18,556 bases of DNA, from the NCBI GenBank assembly GCA_036940085.1, contig JALLBK010000918.1, forward strand, positions 1 to 18,556, written 5' to 3'. Source of the stretch: Discostella pseudostelligera. Lineage: Eukaryota > Bacillariophyta > Thalassiosirophyceae > Thalassiosirales > Thalassiosiraceae. The notes under the pieces were generated by a model. The model worked only from the letters and a program-made list of their open reading frames with translations. It was not told the DNA's origin and searched no databases. Numbering within the stretch: the stretch's first letter is position 1; the number at the start of each line of letters is the position of its first letter. Shown here one piece after another: positions 1 to 9,022 of the stretch. Position numbers and translations under genes: made by a program.

Positions 1-4
1 TGGT

Positions 5-39
5 CTACTAATTAGTAGGCAACCTACTAATTAGTAGGC
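5..39. repeat. Two tandem copies of a perfect palindrome
   Basis: The 14-nt palindrome CTACTAATTAGTAG occurs at 5-18 and again at 24-37. The second copy extends to 16 nt (CCTACTAATTAGTAGG, 23-38). The copies lie 19 nt apart and also share the following GC, so they form a direct repeat of a self-complementary unit. Each could fold into a hairpin or bind a dimeric protein. They lie at the window edge, just beyond the 3' side of the retroelement relic, so they may belong to a transposon end. The sequence to the left is not available to test this. Confidence 0.8.
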
Positions 40-53
40 GACGACGGATAACC

Positions 54-72
54 GAGAGAGAGAGAGAGAGAG
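54..72. repeat. GA dinucleotide microsatellite
   Basis: An uninterrupted (GA)n tract of 19 nt. It lies between the tandem palindromes and the retroelement relic. No gene is seen in 1-172. Confidence 0.9.
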
Positions 73-172
73 CCAGATGAAGGTGCCTCAAAATGCTGGT
101 GAAGGATGAATATTTATTTAGTTTATGGTTTACTCTAGTGCTCCACCGGAGCGTGAAAAAGAGTCCGATTGG

Positions 173-1378
173 TCATGTTATTTGGAGTGCAGTGGCGTGT
201 GCAGCTTTGGTAGCATTTCGGATGTGAGTCGAAAAGGCTTTAGTGATGCCTAATCCCAACTGTTGTGTGGTGGATATTGATGGTGTTGGAGATGTGTAAC
301 TATATCTGAAGAATCTGCGCATTTTGTTTGTTTTCCACATTGCATCTGTAGTTTCGAGTATCCCTATGGGGCAAGGGTGTGTTGTTGTTGCTTGTGTGAA
401 CATAGCTAGCTCATTTGGTCTGGAGGCTGGGAATTTGTATTGGAGATTCTGTGTTGTCAGGTGTAAAAAGTTTTGGGTGATGAGTCCCCATCTGCCATGA
501 GGATCCATTGCAATAGGGATGAGTGTACCGTATTTATTGCCATGAGTTCTCCGATGATTTGATCCCCTGGGAGTCCATGTTCGAATGAACATTTTACGTT
601 CGACACTCTGGAGATGCTTATTGGCATTGGCCGAGAAAAAAAAATAGCATTTCTGGAAGTGTTGGGTGTAGAAGGTAAATTGCTGCAATGAGTGACTGTG
701 ATGTCTGCTCCTACTGTTGTGTATGGGCATGGAGTGTTAGTCATTGTACATGTAACTGGATTGGGGTCGAAGCTTAGATCATAGGTTGGGCTGATATGTC
801 TAAAATTTTGACGTTCGTTCGTTCGAGGTCCAGTCTTGTTGCTGTTCGTATGTATCCGGCTGCGGCAAGTGCTGCTTGAAGTTCTCTTGCCCAAGTGTCA
901 CAAATGAGGTTGTGGGCCATCTTCTTACTAATATTGTGGCAGTTAAACATGTGATCTCCATATAGGTCATGTACGCGTGTGCATTTGCATGTTGGGCAGT
1001 TGACATGGTCAAAAATAGGTAAACGTAGTTTCCATTGATTGCAATGTCAAAGGACCAATTGGGCAATCTGTTGGATGCATTGCTGCATTCCAATTAGGGG
1101 GTATGATGTTGTGGTGATAAAATGCTCGGTAGTAGGTGTAGGTGTACAGGAGTGTTGATTTGTACAGTAGAGTATACTTTATTGGAGACGAGATCTCCGC
1201 AAAATGCTTTGATTCTGCTTCTCGCGCTGTGTTGGGATATGGCTGATTCAAAGTGTGATATGCAGTGTTCCGTTGGGCATTTTGATCCACTGCATATGGC
1301 ACTGATACATGATAGGAGTTTGTGATATCGTGATTGAATATCCTGGGTATGGTAGAATTGAAGACGACCATCAACCAT
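173..1378 (-). mobile_element. Decayed retroelement: C-terminal part of a reverse-transcriptase protein
   Basis: No single frame is intact, but three minus-strand frames read in order give the C-terminal layout of reverse-transcriptase proteins common in diatoms and other algae. Frame 774-1046 encodes WKLRLPIF, then CPTCKC, then YGDHMFNC followed by KKMAHN: a Cys/His cluster of the C-x2-C-x-C...GDH-x3-C...HN type. The frame at 457-894 carries TVGADITVTH. The frame at 173-730 carries ANANKHLQSVERK and PIAMDPHGRWGLITQNFL, like the DV...ERK...P-x-GRxG...FL block of the nuclease-like tail in these proteins. At least two frameshifts and an in-frame stop (1047-1049) show it is dead. The 1047-1378 part is open in places but was not recognised. 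No RT palm motif is in view. The lineage (LINE-like or other) cannot be assigned. It stops just upstream of the LRR pseudogene and may have removed that gene's promoter. Confidence 0.6.
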
Positions 1379-1445
1379 GGCAACCGATATGGATTCAACT
1401 ATGAGGATGCCTGTGGTGACTGGTTATCTGGAACCAAATGTTTAA

Positions 1446-3167
1446 ATGCATTATTTCAGCGATGATGAAACACTGTTTTGCATCTCACTTAATGACCCTG
1501 ATGTCGCTGGCTTGTATGTGTTCTTAAACAAAGTTGACAATAACAATGTTGGCATGGAATGGGTTGACAGGGTAGGACATGCAATCAGCAACAGCACTCA
1601 TTTACGGAGGCTGAATATCAGCTGCAGCTACAGTCTGATTCTGCATTTCACAATGAACTGCTGGCATTATTTTTTCGGCACCTTGCACACAATCGGTCAA
1701 TTGAGCATTTGAAAGTGGAATCCATTGATCACTCGATAGTGGATATTTTTGCTATCCTCGCCTCCTTCTTCGAGCAGAATCAAAACCTTCGCTGCATTGA
1801 GACCATGGGAAGCTGTTTTTCAATGAGATCTTTCATTTCAGCTCTAAAGCAACCCAAAATGAATCGGCTGGAAAGAATCGATTTGTCACATAATGATATT
1901 GGGGATGAGGGCTTGACAGATCTAATTGATGCATTAACTGTTATGCATGGGTTGAACATTTTATCGGAGCTCAGTTTGGGATTCAATCGCATTGAAAACG
2001 AGGGATGTAAAAATTTAGGCAAATTCCTGAAGAGTAATTCATTGGGCATTCAATATCTAGATCTACAGCACAATTTCATGGATGCTAATGGAATTGGGTT
2101 TCTACTCACTGGTGGTTTATTCGAAAATGCAACTCTCAAGTCTTTGGATCTCAGCAGACAAATGAAAGTAAACTCAGAGAGTTGGCGCGTGCTCTTGGTC
2201 TACTTGATGAGCCCGAATTGCTTGTTAGAGACTTTATTGATGATGACAGTGCAATCTACCTCAGAAATGCCTTTGCCATCAACAAGAACCCATTGAAATG
2301 CATTAACTTCGATCTCATCATTTGGATGGCAAGAAATCTCAAGATGCTTGAGGCCTCGTTCGGAATGGAGGAAATCGCCCTGAATGATTGCTCTATTGAC
2401 AATGATGGCACATTTGTACTGTTTTCTGCTTTGGCAACAAGCTCAGCCTTGAAGATATTGACTATAGGCTCAAATGAGTCAATCACGGCGCTTGGGTGGG
2501 AAGTGTGCTTACCTTTTTTGCATGAATCTAATGCACCTCTTGAAGAGCTTTATTTTGCCGATAACAATATCAATGATATTGGGGCTGACATGCTGGTCGA
2601 ATTTGTAGCTGATATCAAGAGTACAATCCAGATCCTCGATGTTATGGGCATTGCGATCAACATCAAAGATATGGGTATTTTTGCTCGAATCTTGCAACCT
2701 GGCTCATCCTCACAGTTGCAAGACTTGCGAATTGGACCTCATGATGGCGGCGACTTGAATGATGACGTTGTCAGGTGCTTTGCTGCAGCCTTGAGTTGGA
2801 TATCATCAAGATTTCAAGTGCTGGATGCAGTGCACTTGCCAATGTTTTTTGTGACAAAACAAAACAAAACATCGCCAGTATTGTCAACTCCAACCACACA
2901 TTGTGCAACATTTCTTGTTGTATGAAGTTGCCACATGTTCTTGCTTGGCTGTTGAAAATGAATGCAAATGAGTATAAGGAAGTGGTTGTCCGTCAAAAGA
3001 TTGTCACACACTATGTGAGTGATATTGACACTGCAGGCCGTATCTTTGGTTCCATGTCAGAGGTAATGTTGCCTACTGCAATTGCATGGATTGGCTCTGA
3101 TCACCATGGATACTCGGCATTGTTCAGTGTTGTTTGGAATATGTTGCTCAAATTTGCTAGTGAGTAA
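1446..3167 (+). pseudogene. Leucine-rich-repeat family protein, frameshifted
   Basis: One LRR protein is spread over three frames in order: 1446 to about 1620, about 1622 to 2160, about 2164 to 2790, and about 2785 to the TAA at 3165-3167. Joined conceptually, the segments have no large gap. The first ends in HLRRLNIS, the second holds LERIDLSHNDIGDEGL, LSLGFNRIENEGC and LKSLDLSR, and the third has LEELYFADNNINDIGAD. These are RI-type LRR units with LxxLxLxxN cores. The last segment ends with EVMLPTAIAWIG, like the conserved tail of a large diatom LRR family. No GT-AG introns explain the frame changes. Upstream, an in-phase ATG at 1377 meets a TAA at 1443-1445 just before the ATG at 1446. Three frame changes plus a retroelement relic at the 5' side make a pseudogene more likely than sequencing error. 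The family's role (protein interaction, possibly recognition) is not established. Confidence 0.8.
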
Positions 3168-3297
3168 TTCAGATAGAGGCACAGGCAGCCGCATGCATTC
3201 CTCTTATTATGTAATCCACTAAGATGCATGACTATAAACTGCGGTTTGACTTGTCGAATGAAGAAGGATAATATAGTAGTAGTTACTATATACTGCC
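3168..3297. other. Convergent intergenic spacer
   Basis: A 130-nt spacer between the 3' ends of the LRR pseudogene and the FKBP gene. No coding or RNA feature is seen. It presumably holds both 3' UTRs. Confidence 0.6.
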
Positions 3298-3945
3298 CTA
3301 TTGTTCAAAAAGCGGACTGAGCGCCAGGTAAGCGAAGCATACTGTGGCCCCAATAGCACGCTCAACTCCAAATTGCTCCAACTTCATCTTAAACTCCTCA
3401 CCCGGATTTTGTGCAATGCTCATCAGTTCAACGTTGAACTCCAAATGAGAGTTCGGAGGTACGACACCTCGGTACCAACTATCACCGTAACCCTTATTCG
3501 GCGGAACCTTCACGGCTCGAATGCCACCAACCTTCATCCCCTGAATTCCCTCTTCCAATCCGGGTAAACAACGCTGTTCACCCGTTTTGAAGACCATGCT
3601 AGGCACATCAAATTCTTTGATATTCGCTGTGAATTTTCCACCTACGAACTTGCTCGTAAACTTAATCTGAAGTAGTTGAGAGTCGGCCTCGCCCACGGTG
3701 TACCCACTGCCAATTTTTGTATCTTTGATTGCAATTGTTTTCTGCGCATCTGATGGTTGGTAACTCTCGAATGGATCCGAAGAATCAGCAGCTTCGTCGA
3801 CGATTTCCAACGCGGCTGTTTCGGGAAACATTTGGTTCAATTTAGTCGATTGGTACTGTTTGCGAGGGTGAGACGACGATGACGATGGTGCAAAAGCACA
3901 CGCGCCGTGTAGGATTAGAGGCAGCAGGATGACGGATCGGATCAT
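3298..3945 (-). CDS. FKBP-type peptidyl-prolyl cis-trans isomerase, plastid-targeted
   Basis: Intronless, 215 aa. The start at 3945 is chosen because it gives a clean signal peptide; the same frame is open 38 codons further upstream. Residues 1-17 are hydrophobic and end at ACA|FAP, the diatom plastid-targeting motif with Phe at +1, followed by a Ser-rich transit region. The FKBP domain is about 70-177, with the recognisable core LPGLEEGIQGMKVGG, a KGYG stretch and VVPPNSHLEFNVEL. FKBPs catalyse prolyl isomerisation in folding, and plastid forms often act in photosystem assembly. Some residues of the canonical FKBP12 pocket differ: the usual active-site Asp after Phe is replaced (GGKFTAN), and VIxGW is CLPGL, so activity may be low. 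Residues about 196-212 are hydrophobic and could be a C-terminal membrane anchor. It is convergent with the LRR pseudogene and divergent from the PP2C gene. Confidence 0.9.
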   Translation of the reverse strand: MIRSVILLPLILHGACAFAPSSSSSHPRKQYQSTKLNQMFPETAALEIVDEAADSSDPFESYQPSDAQKTIAIKDTKIGSGYTVGEADSQLLQIKFTSKFVGGKFTANIKEFDVPSMVFKTGEQRCLPGLEEGIQGMKVGGIRAVKVPPNKGYGDSWYRGVVPPNSHLEFNVELMSIAQNPGEEFKMKLEQFGVERAIGATVCFAYLALSPLFEQ

Positions 3946-4370
3946 GTTGAACAGACGACGATAACGATACTCCTCAGAATGATATAATATCAAAGCGATT
4001 AAATTATTGTGAGTGAATAGGAGGAATGATGCTAGACTTCCGCTTGCGTCGACTTTCATTCATCCACCGATCTTCTCTTTGTTGTTTGTTGCTGTTTGTT
4101 TGCTTGATTGCCAAAAGTCAGCGATTCCAGCTGGCGACGAGTGGCATCAACCAATCGAAATCTACGTCGGATTTAGTACGCATAATTCGAGAAAGATCCA
4201 AATTTAAATTCAAATTCAACTGACCATTGCCGCAGGACACGTCATCGTTTCCCGCGAAAATCACTCCATCAACCCACCAACTCTCCATCCAACACCTTCC
4301 ACTCGACAAACTACTGATGACAATGACAATGACTGCAAGAGGCAAGATGCAAACATGGTGATCAACGACT
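3946..4370. promoter_or_regulatory. Divergent promoter region, FKBP / PP2C
   Basis: A 425-nt spacer between two divergently transcribed genes. It contains an AT-rich stretch with ATTTAAATTCAAATTCAA near 4201-4218 and a TTTCCCGC motif at 4248-4255. No protein-coding exon is supported in it. Two short open frames begin here, but both overlap the FKBP 5' region and resemble no known protein. Confidence 0.5.
4248..4259 (+). promoter_or_regulatory. E2F/DP-like motif
   Basis: TTTCCCGCGAAA is a near-palindromic match to the E2F/DP consensus TTTSSCGC. It lies 112-123 nt upstream of the PP2C start codon. It is known as a cell-cycle gene element in animals and plants. Function here is inferred from position and from recurrence in other promoters of this window. 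Confidence 0.4.
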
Positions 4371-5649
4371 ATGGGAGACTCTCTCAAAACAGTACAGACT
4401 ACCAAGGTAACGCATGCTGGATCAATCAAGCAAGAGGTGGGAGGTGCTATTCACTTCGGAGTTTCATCTTGTCAAGGACGAAGGCAAACTCAGGAGGATG
4501 CACATGCGATAGAAGTAGAACTTCGATTATTAGACAATGACTATGTTATCTATTCTACGGATTCGCGGCGGGTGCTCCCTGGGCATGCAATATTTGCGAT
4601 CTTTGATGGACACGGAACAGGGTTCGCGTCAAAGTTCACAGCGAGCCACTTCGTGTCCACGTTCTGTAAGCAATCATCGTTTGTGGAGTACAGCCGGAAA
4701 TTCCTAATGGACAGTCAACGGCAACGTAATCCCTCGGTGAAAAAGAAAGGTCCAGCTATCAAAGATGATAAAGATGCCGAATTGAAATTGCTACTTGCAA
4801 ATGCAATAAAGTCAGCGATGATAGAACTTGATGCTAACATGCTACATGAAATGACAAAAGGACATAACTATCAATGCGGAGAGGCATCAGATTTCGATGA
4901 TAGGGAAATGTACGATATATTTGACACTGGGACAACTGCGATTATTGTTGTACTGGCGCCACAATATATTGTTTGTGCAAACTTGGTGAGATTAGTCATG
5001 ATGCTTTGACTCTTTGTCGCCGCCGCTTATAAACTTAGGCATACTTTTACTCAAATTGTTCTATCATCTAAAGGGAGACACTCGAGCAATATTGCAAATG
5101 AGTTCATCCGACGGCGTTTCAGTAATCAGCTTAAGCAATGACCACAAACCGAATAATGAAGAAGAACTGTTGCGAATCCAAAACGCTGGAGGTGAAGTAA
5201 TACATGGATTGATTGAGGGTCGATTGGCAGTTTCAAGAGGTTTAGGAGATTTCGCATTCAAACACACACCATCAGTTCGTTGCGCTCTTGACAATACCGA
5301 CAGCTGTTCCAACATTGACGATTACGTATTGCCAGAAAAACAAATGGTAACGCCGGTTCCAGAAATTACATTTCATTGTAGAGAACCCGCACTCGACCAA
5401 TTTATTGCCATTGCATGCGATGGCATTTGGGATGTCATATCAAGTGAAAAGTGTGCAGAACTTATATCAACAATATTCAACGAGGGTGAACAAAGTGCTG
5501 CGCTGGTATGTGAAGAAGTATTAGATCAATGTTATGCGAAGGGTTCGCTCGATAATATGACAATAATTCTCATTAAGTTTCCAGCACAATCCATTGGCGT
5601 TGGTGGAGGTGTTATGAAGAGAAGAAAGCAGAGATTACGATATGGCTAG
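4371..5649 (+). CDS. PP2C-type protein serine/threonine phosphatase
   Basis: Two exons, 4371-4985 and 5074-5649, give 396 aa. The 88-nt intron (GTGAGA...AG) is phase 0 and interrupts CANL|GDTRAIL exactly within the conserved PP2C motif. An in-frame TGA at 4359 fixes the start. PP2C motifs appear in order: TQEDAH (Glu42-Asp43), FDGHGTG (Asp79-Gly80), DTGTTA (186-190), DHKPNNEEELLRIQNAGG (228-245), GRLAVSRGLGD (254-264), ACDGIWD (Asp321) and SLDNMT (Asp365-Asn366). All the expected metal-binding acidic residues are present, so it should be an active Mg/Mn-dependent phosphatase. An insert of about 60 residues (about 110-170) lies between the second and third motifs and is Lys-rich in its first half. 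The tail KRRKQRLRYG is basic and might direct nuclear or membrane association. No signal peptide is seen. Its substrate cannot be told from sequence. Confidence 0.95.
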
Positions 5650-5762
5650 AGAATTGTCATGATCTTGTATTAATATCTGTTCGATACTCCGTTGTCTGTG
5701 TCCATTGCTCGGTCATCGGCTTCAGATGTACGGAAAATGAGTGTCGTTGTTATCTATTTTAT
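5650..5762. other. Convergent intergenic spacer
   Basis: 113 nt between the stops of the PP2C gene and the D27-like gene. No feature is seen beyond the presumed 3' UTRs. Confidence 0.6.
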
Positions 5763-6785
5763 TCAATCTTCCATCAATAGGCACGCAGATTGAACTTTTG
5801 CTTCACTCTCTTGTGCATTCCATCTCTCCAATTCTCGAAGGTCCTCTAACCATTGCAAACTATCCGTTCCATTCTCATCACTCATTCCATCGTTAGAATG
5901 CCAACTTCTCATACTCCCACCGCTAGGACATCTCATTAAGCAAGGTGTCTCTTTTGCCAACCTCTCCTCTTCTTCGGTTGGAAGCTTACCAAAAGAAAAC
6001 TGGCATTCCCCCGTTTCATAATCGGGAGTCATGGTCAATGCCAACCCCATATTTTGCCGAAAGAAATTTTGTGTAGGTATTTTGCAGGAGTTGACGCATA
6101 TGGATGCACATTGAGATTCCTCCAGAAATCGACATCGTTTCACTAGCACTCCTTGATTTGTCCCATCCTCACCACCACCACCACCATTGCCATCTATTAT
6201 TTCAGGAATGTCATTCACGGTACACTCTCCCATGAGCCACGTGCCCCCCACCACGGTAGCCCAGGCACACATTTTGGCACTAAATTCCGGAAAGGGCTTT
6301 GCAAACCATGATGGATATCTATCTAATATGAATGGTGGAAATAATGATACGAGTACATCCCAAGACATTTCCTGAATTTGTGTCCGATTGGTGTATTGTG
6401 AGTTCATTGTGGTGGTGAGTTCAATAATCCCAGCGAAATCATGTGATGCACGAGGGGAGTCTTTGATACGAATAGTATTGTCAGATCTATCAAGTCGTTC
6501 AGATAGCTTTGTACGAAAAGCACTCATTAGTATATTGTCTATAATTGGGCCGAGTGGACCATGGATAGATGAATAGTCAGGCTTTGTCGATAATGGAGGT
6601 CCTTCGACGGTGCTTCGTCTGGTGGAGCAGAAGCCGGTAGTTGCAGCAGCGTAACACCTTCGTCGCCGTTGATTTCGAACTGCATGGTAGGATGAGATGG
6701 AGAAGGCATCTACAGCGATGATGACTGATGCTGCTAAAAGGATCGACAGTGTAAGCAGTAGCATGGCCGGCAACGACGAGGCCAT
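5763..6785 (-). CDS. DWARF27-like beta-carotene isomerase family protein, plastid-targeted
   Basis: Intronless, 340 aa, with its ATG at 6785. Residues 1-27 form a signal peptide ending VDA|FS (Phe at +1), followed by an Arg/Ser/Ala-rich transit region, which is the diatom bipartite plastid signal. The C-terminal family domain (DUF4033) is about 212-290: GVLVKRCRFLEESQC, CVNSCKIPTQNFF, GLALTMTPDYETGECQFSFG, then CLMRCP. The conserved Cys residues of D27 proteins are kept. In plants D27 is an iron-containing plastid enzyme that converts all-trans to 9-cis beta-carotene for strigolactone synthesis. Algal members form several clades and may make other cis-carotenoids or apocarotenoids, so the exact reaction is inferred. 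A poly-Gly run (about 200-205) separates the N-terminal part, which holds PPFILDRYPSWFAKPFP, from the Cys-rich domain. It shares a divergent promoter with the M20 dipeptidase. Confidence 0.9.
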   Translation of the reverse strand: MASSLPAMLLLTLSILLAASVIIAVDAFSISSYHAVRNQRRRRCYAAATTGFCSTRRSTVEGPPLSTKPDYSSIHGPLGPIIDNILMSAFRTKLSERLDRSDNTIRIKDSPRASHDFAGIIELTTTMNSQYTNRTQIQEMSWDVLVSLFPPFILDRYPSWFAKPFPEFSAKMCAWATVVGGTWLMGECTVNDIPEIIDGNGGGGGEDGTNQGVLVKRCRFLEESQCASICVNSCKIPTQNFFRQNMGLALTMTPDYETGECQFSFGKLPTEEEERLAKETPCLMRCPSGGSMRSWHSNDGMSDENGTDSLQWLEDLRELERWNAQESEAKVQSACLLMED

Positions 6786-7007
6786 TGTCGATTGCCGATG
6801 AAGAAATTGGTGAGGTGAGAGGTGGGGGTATTATTGGTTGGTTGGTTGGTTTCCCGCCACATCATTGTCCACTGCCTAAGTATCTTTTCCTGCCAGATCT
6901 TTCCTCCATGCTGATTTGCCTACACGTGGAGTGTGCCCCTCTCCGTCCATCCCGCCAAATCAACGAATCCAAAAAATTCCAAAATCAACCCCACCTCGAC
7001 CTCGACC
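6786..7007. promoter_or_regulatory. Divergent promoter region, D27-like / M20 dipeptidase
   Basis: A 222-nt spacer. It contains a GGTT tandem tract around 6835-6850 that runs directly into a TTTCCCGC motif (6850-6857), and a C-rich stretch just before the dipeptidase ATG. Confidence 0.5.
6850..6857 (+). promoter_or_regulatory. E2F/DP-like motif
   Basis: An exact TTTCCCGC, 65-72 nt upstream of the D27-like start codon and 151-158 nt upstream of the dipeptidase start. Same 8-mer as at 4248 and, inverted, at 10000. Confidence 0.35.
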
Positions 7008-8801
7008 ATGACGTCCGCCGCCGCCTCCTCCGACGTCGAAGACGCATTCGCCACCCCATTCTTCGAACATGTCGATAATTCAATCTCTCAGTACATCTCC
7101 GAGTTAGGTGAGGCCGTGGCCATTCCATCCATATCGGCCGACTTACCCAAACATTTACCTGACATTCTCCGGATGATGGAATGGACCAAAGATTACATCT
7201 CTCATCTTGGTGGATCGGTGCAGCTGCTCCCCAATCCAATTGAAAAAGATGATAACGGACATGATCTACCACCAATACTGCTTGCTGAGTTCAAGGCTAC
7301 CACCAATGCCGATAAGAAAAAGACTGTTTGTTGTTATGCCCACTTGGATGTCCAACCAGCCTCCAAAGAGGATGGTTGGCATTCGGATCCATTCACACTC
7401 ACCGAAAAAGATGACAAACTCTACGGTAGAGGATCTACCGATGATAAAGGACCTGCCCTCTCTTGGTTATGGGTTATTCAGGCACATCAAGAGCTAAATG
7501 TTGATCTACCCGTGAATGTCAAACTCATGTTTGAGGGTATGGAGGAGAGTGGATCGGTGGGGATGTTTGATGCTATTCAGATATTGAGTAAAGAGGGTCA
7601 ATTTCTTAGTGATGTTGACTTCTTTTGCATTAGTGATAGTTATTGGTGAGATGATGAGAGAGGCGTGTGTGTTACAACATTGATTTTTTTCTCTGCATTG
7701 CGCCGCGCACTAACTGCGAAAGATGGGATTTGTTTGTGGATTTATCAAATCTCCTTTTGCTTTTCAATATAGGCTCGGGGCAAGCAAACCTTGTTTGACC
7801 TATGGTCTACGAGGACTCGCCTATTTCAGCGTTTCGGTACAGTGTTGCGAGCAGGATTTGCATTCCGGTATGCTGGGGGGCACTGTTCATGAGGCCATGA
7901 CCGATTTGGTACGATTGATGTCGTCTTTGGTGGAGTCGTCCGGAAAGATATTAGTTCCGGGAATAATGGATGATGTCGCTCCCGTGACAGTAGATGAAGA
8001 AGCGTTATATGATGGCATTGACTTTGATTGTGAGGCATATAAGCGAGAGAACAAAATCGTTGCTTCTAAGTTGATGTATGATAATAAGAAGGATTTGTTG
8101 ATGGGACGGTGGAGATATCCGACGCTGAGTCTACACGGAATCGAGGTATGCAATGTGTTCTGCTATGCAATCACTTTATTCTACGCACTTTTCTGACACC
8201 AGTGACACAAAATCTTCCTCCCTTATTGATCTTCAAGGGGGCATTTGGTGGTCCAGGTGCAAAGACGGTTATCCCAGCAAAGGCGGTTGGAAAGTTCAGC
8301 ATTCGTCTTGTACCGAATCAAGACCCGAAACAAATTGAAAAACAAGTAGCTGAACATCTAAACAAAGTCTTTGCAGACCTCAATTCTCCAAACAAAATGG
8401 AGGTCACATTGCTTCATGGTGCTCGTGCTTGGTTAAGCGATCCGAAGCACCCCAACTTTGAGGCTGCCGCACGTGCCACTGAGAAGGTCTACAGTTTATC
8501 GCCAGATTACACTCGAGAAGGTGGAAGCATACCCATAACAACTGCGATAGAAGAAGCAACGAAGATGAATGTTTGTCTTTTGCCTGTGGGAGCGTGTGAC
8601 GATATGGCGCATTCACAAAATGAAAAGTACAATAAACGAAATTTGATCAATGGTGTTAAGGTTCTGGGGATATATCTCCATGAATTAGGAAAGTTCGAAG
8701 GTCCTAAACCCTCCAAATGCCGATGCGTGGATTTGTCAGCGGAGGAACTTATGGAGCCTGGTGCATTCCTCAGAGGGTTCAAGTGTAAATGCATGATGTA
8801 A
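7008..8801 (+). CDS. M20-family metallopeptidase, cytosolic nonspecific dipeptidase-like
   Basis: Three exons, 7008-7645, 7773-8145 and 8238-8801, give 524 aa. Intron 1 (127 nt) splits the Trp codon in SDSYW|LGASKPC. Intron 2 (92 nt) lies at [16 protein letters not shown]. Both junctions match the continuous CNDP2 protein. The start is the first ATG of the frame, with a C-rich context ending ACC. M20 metal and catalytic residues are all present: AHLDVQP (His112, Asp114), [10 protein letters not shown] (Asp145), EGMEESGS (Glu179-Glu180), CISDS (Asp210), REGGSIPIT and the late His in [11 protein letters not shown]. It should hydrolyse dipeptides with a di-zinc or manganese centre in the cytosol; no targeting signal is seen. 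It is a little longer than human CNDP2 and has a Cys-rich tail (KCRCVDLS ... KCKCMM). The last four residues are not a CaaX box. Confidence 0.95.
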
Positions 8802-9022
8802 TGTTGGTAGACTTCGGTCGACGGGGAATTATGCACACCACTGTACACCACGTAGCGGCAGGTGATATTATTAGCACGTTGTTTCATAATAGCAACTAAA
8901 ATCCCACATCTTTTCACGGCAAATGATTGTTTACTAATTGTACATGTGTCTAGTGAGATTGCGACGATCCAGGCTGTGATAGCAAAATACCTCATTCTGA
9001 ACCACCACGGTACAAATTATGT
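8802..9022. other. Convergent intergenic spacer
   Basis: 221 nt between the dipeptidase stop and the stop of the small membrane-protein gene. No ORF or RNA feature is supported. Confidence 0.55.

Noticed and set aside
2182..2925. A 247-aa standalone LRR gene
   Set aside because: Its apparent start is a TTG, and both ends continue as LRR protein in other frames, so it is one segment of a frameshifted gene.
7646..7772. A frameshift between the first two parts of the dipeptidase
   Set aside because: Consensus GTGAGA and AG borders restore the family sequence exactly at the Trp codon, so it is an intron.
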